From the NCBI GenBank assembly GCA_016617855.1, contig JAECUM010004391.1:85932-149931 (forward strand): DNA of 64,000 nt, written 5' to 3'. The notes under the pieces are model-generated. The model searched no databases, had not been told where the DNA came from, and worked only from the letters and a program-made list of their open reading frames with translations. Position 1 is the first letter of the stretch. Each line of letters opens with the position of its first letter. Both the position numbers and the translations under genes were made by a program. Below, one piece after another: positions 29,811 to 40,560 of this stretch. The stretch comes from Megalonaias nervosa. Taxonomy: Eukaryota > Mollusca > Bivalvia > Unionida > Unionidae.

Positions 29811-30405
29811 ATGTTTTACTTAACTTTACCCAGTGACAGTTCCATGGATGAGTTTCCCAAAACACATTATGCTGTTTCACAGCCAAATTACCTCAGGCCA
29901 TCCAATTGGATCACGAAGCCCGTTGGGAAGTGGCTGTGGTGGAAATGATTCACCCTATACAAATCAAACAACATCACTGAAAACCAAAATAGTTTTGATG
30001 TCGAAGTTCATGAGGAGCAAGTGCAAAACTGCTTGAATACACATGTAAAGTTTCATATAAAAACACAGAACCCCCAAACAAAACAGACCACCTATCAGTT
30101 GACCATTCCTGCAGGCTATTATTTTAGAGGTCAAAATCTGGTGAACACGATTTCTACCAAGTTCAATGACGTGTTTGACAAGGCCTTTCAAAGTGAATTC
30201 CGCCACGAGCGCTGACGGGGAAGGTGGAAACACCTATCATGTTCACCCCGAATTTGTACATCCTCACTATTTACCGGTCAGTAAGTCGTATTTTGACACT
30301 GTCAACATTACTATAAAAGGAGGTCTGGGATAAAATATTCCATTCACCAAAGGGAAAGTCACAGTGAAACTCCATTTTCGAAAACGATTCTCTAACGACT
30401 TTTAA
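29811..30405 (+). pseudogene. Polinton minor capsid (penton) protein, broken
   Basis: The single-jelly-roll vertex protein. It starts MFYLTLPSDSS at ATG 29811; after frame changes the classic motifs follow: LPQAIQLDHEARWEVAVVEM (~29,885-29,950), FDVEVHEEQ, TYQLTIPAGYYFRGQNLV, NTISTKFNDVFDKAF, then KVTVKLHFRKRFSNDF at the end. At least four frameshifts or stops are present. It directly precedes the pX-like gene, a gene order commonly seen in Polintons. Confidence 0.75.
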
Positions 30406-30408
30406 GTC

Positions 30409-30776
30409 ATGTATCCTGTGTACCAAGCAGACGCTCGACAACGAGGACATAGTTTAGGAGATATGCTGAAATCTGCCTTTCGTTTCGTGGCCCCCGTTTT
30501 GAAACCAATGGTGACACAAAGATTGCAGGCCTTGAAAGATGCCGCTTGATGCAAGGCAAAGAATTTCTCCAAAATGTCCTCATTGACAAACAAAACCCCA
30601 AAGAAGCCTTCTTGAGAGCAAGGAAAAATGTCTTGCTTCAAACGGGCAAAGACATTTTGGGCCGACGAGAAACTCCAGTAAATGCCCCGGACGCTGCCAA
30701 GGGAGACATCTCTACCTCCCTGACATCACAGCAAGGACAAGGCAGAAAGAGACGACGACGAAGATACCCCTCCTGA
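30409..30776 (+). pseudogene. pX/pVI-like minor virion protein (Polinton B), frameshifted
   Basis: Starts MYPVYQADARQRGHSLGDML at 30409, then an amphipathic segment (KSAFRFVAPVLKP), a helical middle part, and a C-terminus with the basic cluster GRKRRRRRYPS. A frameshift near 30,548 splits it. The general plan (amphipathic N-terminal helix, Arg-rich tail, located between penton and major capsid protein) matches the small Polinton proteins likened to adenoviral pX or pVI. Confidence 0.6.
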
Positions 30777-30928
30777 GGCCTTCACACACCCAGAGATAGA
30801 AAGACTAGAAAAAAGATGAACCGTATGAGACTTAGACGTTTTTGATTATTAAATCACAAACGGAGAGAGGAAAAATGATGCACCGACAGTCTTGCGCATG
30901 TTCCAAGTTGGAACTGGATCTGTTTCCC

Positions 30929-32192
30929 ATGGCACCAACTATGATGACGATGCAAGAATCCCAATGGGTCGAATTTCATCCCGTCTCCTTTTTGAACGAT
31001 TCAGCTCCCATCGAATTTGAAATCAAAGGACAGTCTGAAGATTACATCAATATGAATAGCAGTTACTTATACCTGAAACTCAAAGTGATCAAAACGGAGG
31101 ACACCACTCCGGGAGCCGATGCTACAGCAGCTCCCGTCAACAATTTCATGCATTCCATGTTCAGCGAAGTGGATTTGTACTTGAATAACAAACTCGTCAG
31201 TAGTAGCATGGATACTTACCCTTACCGAGCGTACCTGGAAAATCTCTTGCCGTATGTAAAAGAGGCCAAGAACACTCATCTGGATGCTTGCGTGGTATGG
31301 AAACCTGACACAGCAGGTGGGAAAAAGTTTAACGACACTGTCCACACAGCAGATGACGATCCTCACAATGTGGGCTTTAACGACCGTCAAAAGAATATCC
31401 TGCAAGGACATAGTTTAGAACTGTTGGATCGTTTGCATTTTGGCATGTGGTTGCAAGAAAAGTATTTGCTGAACGGAGTGGGTATCCGCCTGAGACTGAA
31501 TCTCAGCAGTACCCTTTTCTATTTGATGGCCCATGCCAACGAGTACAAAACCATCATCCAAGAAACCAGACTCTACGTGCGTCGTGTGGAAGTGCTACCT
31601 AAAGTGGAAAACGACATCAGTTACACTTTGATCAGAACAACCGCCAAGTATCCGATACAACGCGTGGAAGTGAAAACTTTCACTATTGCTGCTGGACTCC
31701 GATCCAAGATCGAAGATCATCTGTTCCAAGAACAGTTACCCAAACGTTTATTCGTTGGCATCGTTATCAATGCAGCCCTCAACGGAGCCGTGACTTGCAA
31801 TCCTTTTCAGTTTAAGCACTACAGAGTGTCCAAGATCGAGGTCAGTCGCGATGGCAAGACCTTGTGTACCAGACCCTTGGAACCTGACTTTACCCAGAAT
31901 AATTACTTGAGATCATACTTGTCCCTGTACGAAGCTACCGGACAGCTAGGGACCAACAGCAGTCACGGCATTTCGTACGAATTATGCAGGAGGCTACACT
32001 TTGTGGGTCTTTGATCTCACTCCAGACCAAGGCAGCGACGAGGGACATTTCCATCCAATAAAATCCGGTCAACTGCGTGTGGAACTTCAGTTTGCAGAAG
32101 CTCTCGCCAAGACGGTCAACGTCATCTTGTATGCCGAATTCGATAATACCATAGAAATCAACAGTTTGAGAGAAGTCATTCTAGACTATTAG
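30929..32192 (+). pseudogene. Polinton major capsid protein (double jelly roll), one frameshift
   Basis: About 420 codons from ATG 30929 (MAPTMMTMQESQW). Family motifs: VEFHPVSFLNDSAPIEFEI, SSYLYLKLKV, MFSEVDLYLNNKLVS, YPYRAYLENLL, LRLNLSSTLFYLM, RRVEVLPKVENDI, then FKHYRVSKIEV. A single frameshift near 31,992 separates the last ~65 codons, which are otherwise intact and end in the very conserved VELQFAEALA, VILYAEFDNTIEINS. It is the best-preserved large gene of B. The product assembles the capsid lattice in the family. Confidence 0.9.
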
Positions 32193-32197
32193 AAACT

Positions 32198-32476
32198 ATG
32201 GAAGACTGTAATCGCTCTTTGAATGGCGGAGACTCTTTGAAAAAGGAATGGGAGGACATCGTGGAAGCCGTGGAAGACAAAGAGGACATAGTGATGAGGT
32301 CCAGATGGCCAGACCAAGAACAACATTTAATGTCCTGTTTTGCCAAACACCTGGCGGATAAAATTACGGAATTGACCAAGAAAGATTGCTATGGATGTCA
32401 GAACGATCATCCCAGTCAAATTCAACACAATAAAAGTCTGATGATGAGTCAAGGAGAAAAATTCCACTATAAATAA
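32198..32476 (+). CDS. small Cys-containing protein after capsid gene (Polinton B)
   Basis: A 92-aa frame starting 5 nt after the capsid stop: MEDCNRSLNGGDSL..., an acidic helical middle part, and DCYGCQNDHPSQIQH near the end. This Cx2C...HPSQxxH pattern recurs in small Polinton proteins and may bind zinc. The last codons (FHYK-stop) run into the TATA box of the terminal-repeat gene, so the inner edge of the right terminal repeat lies inside this reading frame. Function unknown. Confidence 0.55.
   Translation: MEDCNRSLNGGDSLKKEWEDIVEAVEDKEDIVMRSRWPDQEQHLMSCFAKHLADKITELTKKDCYGCQNDHPSQIQHNKSLMMSQGEKFHYK
32468..32475 (+). promoter_or_regulatory. TATA box of terminal-repeat gene (B right)
   Basis: TATAAATA, 50 bp upstream of ATG 32518. 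It overlaps the stop codon of the preceding 92-aa frame. Confidence 0.65.
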
Positions 32477-32517
32477 ACGCGGTTCACTTCATTTCCTTCA
32501 CCTGTTCTCATCACAAG

Positions 32518-32750
32518 ATGTGGACAAACGTTGAATCCTCTACTCTCGTATCGTCTATGCTCTTCCGTACGGACTTACCCATGTATGTTAAATCATCATG
32601 GCAATCATCCGGATCACCGAGACTACTGTTTGGAAAAGAAGGTCCTATGTGGAGAGACAGGGCTGTCTGAAGCTACTCCGCATCTACGGTCCAGAGGTTA
32701 GACGAAGTTTCAGAAAGAGAAGAAGATCAATGAGGTTCCCTCTATGTTAA
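32518..32750 (+). pseudogene. small basic protein encoded in terminal repeat (B right copy)
   Basis: Starts MWTNVESST at 32518 and reads RTDLPMYVKSSW, then a one-base deletion relative to A (~32,602-32,612) shifts the frame. In the other frame the ancestral sequence continues through KRRSYVERQG and EVRRSFRKRRR to TAA 32748-32750. Codon 13 is sense here, unlike A. The intact length inferred from all copies is ~77 aa. Confidence 0.65.
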
Positions 32751-32778
32751 CGAAATGGTGTTAACATAAAAAACCAAC

Positions 32779-32815
32779 GGCCCTTTTCAGGGCCACTTCA
32801 TATGCCTTGAAAAGA
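32779..32815 (+). terminator. histone-type 3' stem-loop in terminal repeat (B right)
   Basis: Perfect GGCCCT-TTTC-AGGGCC (32779-32794), preceded by CCAAC and followed by ACTTCA, 28 nt after the small-gene stop. TTGAAAAGA (32807-32815) begins 12 nt after the stem. Confidence 0.85.
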
Positions 32816-32933
32816 TATATTCTTTCTTGCCTAAAATTTTTTTTTAGTCCATTGTATATTTTATGTTTACCTCCCAAAAAAAAATTATTCTTTTACCTAT
32901 ATTTTTTTTAGTCGATTGTGTATTTTAGGTGTG

Positions 32934-32957
32934 ATAGATTGATGTTCATCAAACTAT
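32934..32957. repeat. terminal-repeat palindrome (B right)
   Basis: ATAGATTGATG and CATCAAACTAT form 11-bp arms with one mismatch around TT. It is the homologue of 8,647-8,664 and 19,691-19,714. Confidence 0.6.
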
Positions 32958-33104
32958 GGTTGTGTTATAAATGTCTATGTCTCTACTGTATTTGTCTCTG
33001 CCTAGGGTAGCACGTATTCAGGTCAGCCACTTGCAACATTGTTGCCAGTGTTCCGCCCAATTGAAGTAAGCCACTTGTAACATTGTTGCCAGTGTCCAGT
33101 ACCG

Positions 33105-33112
33105 TGACGTCA
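33105..33112. promoter_or_regulatory. subterminal CRE palindrome (B right)
   Basis: TGACGTCA next to GTCCAGTACCG and a GCCACTTGTAACATTGTTGCC block. The latter block occurs twice here (~33,027 and ~33,070). Confidence 0.6.
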
Positions 33113-33232
33113 CCCCTCTCCAATTCCCCAACTTTACCCTATACAGCCCCATGGTGTTCTTTGCCCCATACAGCCCCAGGCTGTTTTTCCTTCTTTGGCC
33201 TCATATGCCCTATACAGCCCCCATTCACTACT

Positions 33233-33920
33233 AGCAGACCATATCCCGAGGGAAAGCCTGCAGCCAAACGGGGACGCAATCTTAGACGATAAGAGATTGC
33301 CATAACTCCCCTGAACAAAACAGCTATAATTTTAGTTTTGAAAGACATATAAAACATACAAACAAATTACAATTTGTTATACTGTTTTTGTTTTTGTGGT
33401 CCTAGATTTAATTCGCTCCTAAACATCTACGTATTATCGCTTTGATAAATATTGGCATAGACTGCGCTGTAAAATTTGCAATGTTAGTTAGGTTCACTTT
33501 GTAACATGTTTTTGTCGCTCGAGATTTAATTCGCAGAGTGAAATTTTACCTATGATAATGCACTGTCGGTGAAGAGGGGCAAGAGTCAGTTTGCTACACT
33601 GTCAAACTTGGTAAGGCTTTGGTGTTAAGGTTTTCAAATACATCATTTTGAATAGTGGATATAAATTATTTGTGAGACTTGAAACTGTCGTGGATAATAG
33701 AGATTCGCGAACGATCTTAACTTTTGCCAGACACTGTCGTTTCAACTCGAGCAAACAGACTTAAACAAGCCAGTAATAATTGTGACCAATTTGTCCGCGA
33801 GAACTTTGGACTTAACATTCTTGAATCTGACATTGTAAGTATCATCTCCAAGTTAACTTGGTAGCAGGTTTGATACAAAAATAGTCATAGTGTAGAATAA
33901 TGTGAATTTTACTAATGGTT

Positions 33921-33994
<74 letters not shown>

Positions 33995-34871
33995 CTTTGA
34001 TTAATATTAAGAACACAATCATTTTTTTCTCTACGCTAAATCGTTTATTCCACATACTCCAATGGTTTGTAAGAACGAGGGAGGGGGAGGGGAGGTATTG
34101 TACTATAGCTGTTCTCATCTTTTGATGATTAGTTAAAAGAATCCAATAATTGTCCCATGTTCGCTGATTCATTAACTCATTAATTTCATTCTTTATTCAC
34201 TGATATACGAAATCTTTATTCACTGATATACGAAATCTTTATTCACTGATATACGAAACAGTACTTGCGTGGGTAATATTAACCTTTCTCTTCAGAAAAT
34301 ATTATTTTCTTTACAAGCACAGACACTCAATGTACAATGCAAAATATCAATGTAATTCACCTTTTCTTCCTTAGGAAAACAAAAAATGGTAATTCCCATT
34401 CGATTCGAAAGTACAACAAAACCTAGTTTTGCGAATTTCAAAAGACTTCTATACAAATGTAGGCGCCATAATTGCAAAACTTGTTTGGGGGTGGGGGTGG
34501 GTTCATTGGAAAGGGAAGACTATTAATTGAAGCTTTATCTGACTGAATGTCAAAACCTTTTGAGTGTAGGATATCAAGATGTACCTCAGATCCTTATGTA
34601 CAGGGTATACCAACAGGAAGTATTTTTCATCATCTATTGAGTTTGGGCAGCTAGGAATTAGGTAATTCTAGTTTTAATAAGTATAAACACTCCAGTGTAT
34701 ATCTACAAAGTGAAGATCCAAACTTGCTCCGTACAGAATTAACAACGGATATTTCGCAAAATAGTTTCTGGCAATGTTTATCGAAATAGCAGGTCAGTGA
34801 GCTTAGTAAATCTAAATTAGCAAAACGAAACTTGCCTCATACCACATACTGCCGATGTTTATAGGTTGCAG
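33233..34871. other. intergenic with simple repeats
   Basis: No gene seen. It contains a (CT)n microsatellite of ~66 bp at ~33,926-33,992, three copies of a 23-24-bp unit TTTATTCACTGATATACGAAATC at ~34,192-34,258, and a G-rich tract near 34,485. The long open frames over the (CT)n are simple-repeat artefacts. Confidence 0.55.
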
Positions 34872-35023
34872 GTCAGTGACAGGCCATGCCCTAGGGCAAA
34901 GGCGAACGAGGCAACCGCGGGCCCCGCGCTTCTCCGCAATGCAGTTTTTTTTAGCTTGGGGCCCCGCGCTCATCGCTTGCTGCCTTGGGCTCCACACATC
35001 CTAGGGCCGGGCCAGGTCAGTGA
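34872..35023. mobile_element. 136-bp hAT-like MITE with 8-bp target duplication
   Basis: GTCAGTGA is repeated perfectly at 34872-34879 and 35016-35023, the 8-bp duplication expected of hAT transposons. The element between (34880-35015) begins CAGGCCATGCCCTAGG. Its other end, read in reverse, is CTGGCCCGGCCCTAGG (12 of 16 match). It is strikingly GC-rich in AT-rich surroundings and has inner GGGCCCCGCGCT repeats. No coding capacity. Confidence 0.75.
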
Positions 35024-35039
35024 AGGTCTTGCATTTAAG

Positions 35040-35430
35040 GCGGTAGTAGTTATATGAGGCACTTGAGTAAGTGGCATAATATTACACCCGTATTACATGC
35101 GGTAGGCACTTGAGGGTTGAATGGGAAATCCTATGTTAAAAATGTCCACCGGTTAACACGCGGAAGGAACGTGAGGACTCAACGGGAAATGAAATGTTAG
35201 CATTGAGATTCTTATTATCCTAAAACTTTGAAAGGTTCCACGGGAAACCCTGTGCTAATAGTTCATAGATTTAACATGTAGGAGCCACTTGAGGGTTCTA
35301 ATGGAAATGTAATGTTAACTTGGAGGTTGTTATAGACCTAAAACTTCATAGGGACCTACGGGAAATCAAATGTAAAAAAATGTCTATAGTCTTGATATGT
35401 GGGAGCTTCTTGAAGACTACGAGAAACGTA
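35040..35430. repeat. degenerate ~60-bp tandem repeats
   Basis: Variants of GGxxCTTGAGGGTTxxAxGGGAAATxxxATGTTAA recur about every 60 bp with strong divergence. No coding content. Confidence 0.5.
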
Positions 35431-35479
35431 ATGTTCAAAATTTTTATTACTAACCAGCACACACCACACTATCCAGCAA

Positions 35480-35725
35480 GAATGGTAGGAGTGTTTTCTT
35501 AGTGACTAATGCCCCACATATACAATCCAACACGCAGTATGTAATGAATAATACCCAGTCATCTACTATCCAACACCCCACATTATACCATCAACACGCC
35601 GTGTGTACTGATATCCAACACGCCAGGGGTTCTGGTCGATACCACACATATACTATTCAACACGGCGTGTGTAGCGACCAATATCCCGCATATACTATCC
35701 AACACACCGTATGTAGTAACCATAC
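35480..35725. repeat. short tandem repeats (CCAACACGCCGTGTGTA-like)
   Basis: Units containing ATACTATCCAACACGCC and GTGTGTAGTGACCAAT recur every ~30-40 bp. The overlapping small open frames are translations of this array. Confidence 0.5.
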
Positions 35726-36526
35726 AAAGGGCCAAAATTAGCAATAAATTTCCGAAACTCATGGGGACTTTGGCGGAGACCATAAAAAGTCCTGAATATT
35801 TTAAAATATGATCTGAGAATAAAAGTAATACTGAAATTTCTAAACTAATACTGAGTTTATCGAAGATTACAAATAAATTTTCCCAAAATGAAAAGTTTTA
35901 AAAAGAAATTTTTAAACCTTTTTAAAAAGTTAGTTTTAAATGCGAAAAATTACAAATATATTTTTACAAATAAAAGAAGAAAAACACTGACTTTAGCAAA
36001 AACTGAAAAATATCTAGACGAATAACAAAATTTGCAAAGTATATTGCAGAAACTGTAAACCAACGTATTGAAATTTAAAATTTATTATTTACAAATTGTG
36101 AAAGATACGTACAAAAATATTACAAATTTCACGCTGTTTTGAGTGACCAACAGCCCACACTTGCTAACCAACGAAATCTCAACGGAGGAGCAGACAAATT
36201 CAATAGAATAAATTCAAAGATGGACAGAGGAATGTGAAAGACCATGTCGAAAAGAAATTTTTTCTTTCTATAAAACAAACCAACATTTATTTTGTTACTC
36301 AACCCCGCTAAACGAAATAAAAATTATCAAGAGGAAAGATTGGGGCACGCCCCTATCTCTTCATTTACAAATACCAATAACATTTAATATGAACGTGCTT
36401 ACTAGGTTGACAACGTTGTGGAGTCAGACTCGACTTGAGATCTAATACAGTGTCCTTTTGCCATCCTTTCTGTTCTAGATTCTTGTTCAATGTTTTCTTT
36501 TTCTTCTAATAGTTCAGCATCTTTTC
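35726..36526. other. AT-rich intergenic sequence
   Basis: Very AT-rich with many AAATTT-like words and no open frame of note. The part next to 36,527 lies where the 3' flank of a Polinton capsid gene would be, but no Polinton feature other than the capsid remnant was recognised. Confidence 0.4.
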
Positions 36527-36685
36527 TAATAGTCTAGTTTCACTTCTCTCAAACTGTTGATTTCTAGAGTATTGTCAAATTCTGCATACAGAATGATGTT
36601 CTCTGTGCTTGTCATATCTATTGCAAACTGAAGTTCCACACGAAGTTGGCCCTATTTTATAAGGTGGAAATGTCTGTTCTCTCCC
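36527..36685 (-). pseudogene. fossil Polinton capsid protein C-terminus (third element)
   Basis: On the minus strand this 159-bp stretch reads HFHLIK, stop, GQLRVELQFA, then NIILYAEFDNTLEINSLREV and LDY-stop. It matches the last ~50 residues of the major capsid protein at 32,040-32,192 almost residue for residue. Only this piece remains; neighbouring Polinton genes and terminal repeats are not recognisable on either side. It marks a third, older or recombined insertion. Confidence 0.8.
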
Positions 36686-37635
36686 TTTCATTAGTTTAAA
36701 GGAACCAATAATGTCATTCATTCATTTTTCATTCGTTCTTTGATTGCCTGAGCAATATTTAAATACCGTTAGCTACTGACTAACATATTCTTCTCTTATA
36801 AGCAGAGGCACGCCATGTACCATGCACAAAAGTAATGTAACGCATTTTTTAATCTTTATTTTTTTTATAAAAAGAAGACATACCTTCCCTTTCGATAAAA
36901 CGTACATCAAAACCTGACACTGCAATCATGTGTGGGTGTTTTGTGACAAATTGTAATCATGATGTCATGTTTTTGAAAGCATGCAATTCTTTTATCTATA
37001 CATTATCTTTAATTTCAAGATATCTTTAGAATATTCTTTTGTTAATTGACCGCATTTTGGACTACAATTTAAAGCAAATAAATACTTGAAATCAATAAAA
37101 TAATACATTTGTGAATAAAGATTAAATAATAATTTTTTTTCTCAGTCAAATTCTCTAATTTCCCCATTGTTGTTTGGAGATAAAATATACTTGTCCCTTT
37201 TCGGACACCATTTTAAAGCCTATTTTCTTCTTCTTTCTTTTATACTTTCTTTCTATCACCATACTATTTTCAGACACTGTTTAGCAATTTTAAATTTCAA
37301 ATGTTCTGAATTTTACTGACAACCTTTTCAATTTCCACACTCTACATCTGAGCCTCACACTCTGATCATACCGAATTCTGATTGGTGGATACAAAACACG
37401 CAATGGTTGAAATAAGTATAACGCACCCTGAACAGCTGAGACTAAAAAAACCCCACAAAATCTACACAGTGCAGATTTCAGAAGTCTTGCCATCAGTTTT
37501 CAAAGAATCAAGATGTGGGCATAGCGTCAGAAGCTCAACTCACATCTCTACCAAACCGTTACATTCATCTATGTGGCCAAAGAAAGAACAGGGTCAGCCG
37601 TATTTGTGAGCATAATTTATATCAAAAGAAAAGGC
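36686..37635. other. intergenic, no gene seen
   Basis: AT-rich; open frames around 37,290-37,609 have no recognisable domain. Confidence 0.4.
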
Positions 37636-37639
37636 TGTG

Positions 37640-37870
37640 TCAACAGAGTGTTGTAATATAGAACTATGGTTTGCTTTTGTTTGGATTTGATGTTTAACAG
37701 CACGGCTCCAGAAGAATGTTATTTGTTGCAGAAGCAACTGGAGAATAGTGCTTTGCTCATGGACCCACAATGGTAGCTGATCCAGGCTTGTCTGAAAGCA
37801 GGATTCGAACTCACACCCTTTCGATTGCGAATTACTGAACCACTGCAGCTTCTGGCACCTTAGCACGAAG
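37640..37870 (-). mobile_element. tRNA-derived SINE-like sequence
   Basis: On the minus strand, an A-box-like AGCTGCAGTGGTTCAG (~37,850) is followed 30-40 nt later by a B box GAGTTCGAATCCTGC (~37,805). The downstream body, with GTGGGTCCATGAGCAAAGCACT, is typical of tRNA-headed invertebrate SINEs. Target duplications were not identified. A tRNA gene is unlikely, as the acceptor stem does not form. Confidence 0.5.
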
Positions 37871-39370
37871 AAGTTTGAGATAAATAAGAGTAAAGAGATG
37901 TCATCTGTTTTAACAACTTTAGTTAACACACTACTCAAACCAGCGGTGCATTTCTGGGCCAGGTAGTATTCTAGAAACAAAACACTAATCAATATTGCCA
38001 GCTTCTACACTTTGTGTTTTCTGTGCTTATGTCATATGTCTTTGTGTGTATTCTCAACAACACTTAAGCATTTCCATTATGTCACTTTGTAATGTGTGAT
38101 TGTATGTATGTATGTATGTATGAAGCGAAGTAAGAAGCATCAACCAAAACAACTTGTGGTCTTTTATATTCCTTTGTGAACGCTTTGTTCTACTCGCTTT
38201 CATCATGCATTGTATTTCAAAGAAAAGTGCTATGGTGGAAGTAGTGGCAGCGACATCAGAGTGGCTGGCGTTGCAGCCGCTGCTGTTTGTTCTTCATCAA
38301 ATTCTTGAAGGCGCTTAAAATAGGTATGGCTGTTTCGTCTACCGCTTTCTGGCTAGATGTTTCAAATATTACAATAATTGTTCCCATCATTAGAGTATTT
38401 CCATTATTAATGGATCCACCAACAATTGTGACTTTTGTTGCAAGTTTGCCATTTCTGTGAGATTATGATTCGGAGATGAATATGGTATCCTCTCCTCATC
38501 CCAATGATGGAGATCCATCCACCTTTTACAAGGGGCTAAGGTGTTCGAGTTTGATGTTATAACATACGTCACCATCCTTTTTATTTCATCTCAACACTCC
38601 TCTAAAAAGGACATGGTATCGCTCCTAAAAATGGGGAACAATGACTTTGGCTAACAAAGGGACCATCCGCATCAAAAGAAATCCTCCTCACTGACTTTAG
38701 CTAACAACGGAGCCTTCGTTGGGTTGGAAGAACTTCGTGACTTTTTTTGTGACCAAAATCAAATCTTCTCATACAACGTATACAAATATATATTTGATTT
38801 GTTCTCTTTGCGAATTGTCTGCCTCGTACTGCTAGCATTTCAAATTTGCCCGTTGTCCAAACAAACTGTTGCTAGGATCGAATGGTTGAAGACATTGAAT
38901 GATGTGTCAAAATACTGAGTCTTTTTCAGAAAGCAAACGTCTTCGGGTTGCCACATTTCCTTAAATTTCCAAACACTCTGAATACAGATGTTCAGTTCTG
39001 TCAGTATAACACATGTGACATCTGTGCCATAAACATCCATGAAATTCGTATACATTATGTGGGATTTGTAAATCATAATTATCAATGATGTAAGAACCGA
39101 CTTTTTCTCCGTTTCTGGCTTGCTATATCCACTTGTCCCGAGTTTCGCATTAGCAGCGTAACAAACACAAATTATTAGCTCACTAATAACTCCACCCCGA
39201 TGAAAAAAGAAAATAACAACAGTAATACAATATACCAGTCACAACTGCCTTGCTGAATTTGTTAGTTTGGATGGAGGTTTATGGCACTGTTATAAAAAAT
39301 GATTAACTCGCCATTATAGTAGGGGTATCGACTACTCTAAGTTGGCAGCAGATTGAGACACTATTCTGCC
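37871..39370. other. intergenic, no gene seen
   Basis: Includes a short (TATG)n microsatellite at ~38,101-38,121 and a locally GC-rich patch (~38,230-38,290). No supported coding sequence. Confidence 0.4.
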
Positions 39371-39374
39371 GTAA

Positions 39375-40560
39375 CTATTTCAACCTAGGACCATGTGACT
39401 TCTATCTGCATCAACCGGTCCTCGAATTATTTGAAAATCCTCATAGCCCTCAGCTGGATGGCAACTACTCTCAACACCCTGGTATAAGCTCTGTGCGCAG
39501 GGACAAGACCGAATTGCAGAGCTCAAAACTGGAAAAACACCCAGTCCAGGTAAATCCGTAAGCATTTCTCGAGAGGGGGAAAAGGTGGGACGTGCAAGTA
39601 AGCATCCTGAAGGTTCTTAACCGAGGTGATCTCCATCTTGAATGGTACCTCCTGAATAAATATGTCAGGGTCGAAACATTGATGATAAGCCGACACTTTC
39701 CGCCTTGTCTGGAGACCAGGAAATCCAGGAGTATAAAGCCAGAGACTGCTCATTTGCTATCCTACTGCACCATACTGTAGCATGGAGTGCAATTCTCCTC
39801 TTATTTGAGGCATTGAGAATGGGGATCATTGCACGAGGGGATCTTCCCGGAACCGAAGCAAGTATTCTTACTGTAGTAAACAACAGACCAACGTTATGCC
39901 TGAATAAACCTCTGAAAAAGTTCTTGCCAAGCACCCATGGGAAACCCAGGAAGAGGGATGCACGGCAGGAGAGGAGCAAGTCCATAGGGCCCTGCTACCC
40001 CAGTTCCATCTGAAAAGGGGAGGAGTCTGAAGGTTTCCTACCTGGGCCCTTCTGGCTGCTTAAACTAACTTAAGAGGCTTCATCCTATGAAAGAACATTC
40101 AAGAAGGCCCCAAGGGGCGATCAGGACAAGGACATATCCTGGTCTATTTTGACGGGCCAGGAGCAGCTGCTAGGGATCGGTGATGTTGGTCCCTCAGGTC
40201 TGAGATGCCACAGGCTGGGGGTTTGAGACCTCTGAAGTCTCCATCTGCAAATTAGCAGCCCCATGACGGTTCTTATCGTTATTCACCAGTGCAATTCCCT
40301 TTGGAGGTGGAACAACTCCGCCAACACAACCATGGGCATGGACCAAGCATGTCTCAAAGTTGGGCAAGCGCCTGAGGGAGGCTAGACACAAAGATTCTTG
40401 TTTAAGAAGACTGAAGGATGCTGCCAAAATAAGATCAGTACACAAGGCTATAGTTAAAAGCATGCACGCTGCAAGCTCTAGCGCCTCAAATGTCTCGACT
40501 TGAAGGCTATCCCAGGTCTCCAATGAAATCACCGCTTGCGGCACCCCAGCATTCGAGTTG
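39375..40560 (-). mobile_element. decayed DIRS-like retrotransposon fragment
   Basis: On the minus strand 39,753-39,380 reads PFKMEITSVKNLQDAYLHVP, PFPPLEKCLRIYL and, in a shifted frame, LQFGLVPAHRAYTRVL. This follows the reverse-transcriptase pattern of DIRS/Ngaro-type elements (HFKME...DLKDAYLHVPI...RKYLRF...LPFGLxxAPRxFTRVL). The catalytic aspartate box is not readable. The more 5' part (to ~40,560) is GC-richer than the surroundings and has open frames without recognised domains, possibly the gag region. Several frameshifts; long dead. Confidence 0.5.

Larger units (their letters stand above)
19251..33232 (+). mobile_element. Polinton/Maverick element B (near full length, decayed)
   Basis: A ~14 kb element bounded by inverted repeats. 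Gene order on the plus strand: coiled-coil gene, zinc-knuckle gene (minus strand), PolB, BIR gene, conserved basic/hydrophobic protein, Val-Pro protein, integrase-chromodomain, two-TM protein, penton, pX-like protein, major capsid protein, small Cys protein. The right end finishes ATTCACTACT like A. The left end (AGTGGGGCGATATACAGAC) is altered and the flanks TAATAT and AGCAGA do not form a target duplication. No packaging ATPase or adenain-type protease was found. Nearly every large gene is broken. Confidence 0.9.
32462..33232. repeat. right terminal inverted repeat of Polinton B
   Basis: About 771 bp from TTCCACTATAAATAAACGCGG to ATTCACTACT. It matches the reverse complement of 19,251-20,102 and the direct sequence of A at 8,180-8,988. 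It contains the TATA box, small gene, stem-loop, AT-rich direct repeats (~32,840-32,930), palindrome and CRE. Confidence 0.8.

Noticed and set aside
33912..34172. Arg-Glu or Ser-Leu dipeptide-repeat frames
   Set aside because: Caused by the (CT)n microsatellite.
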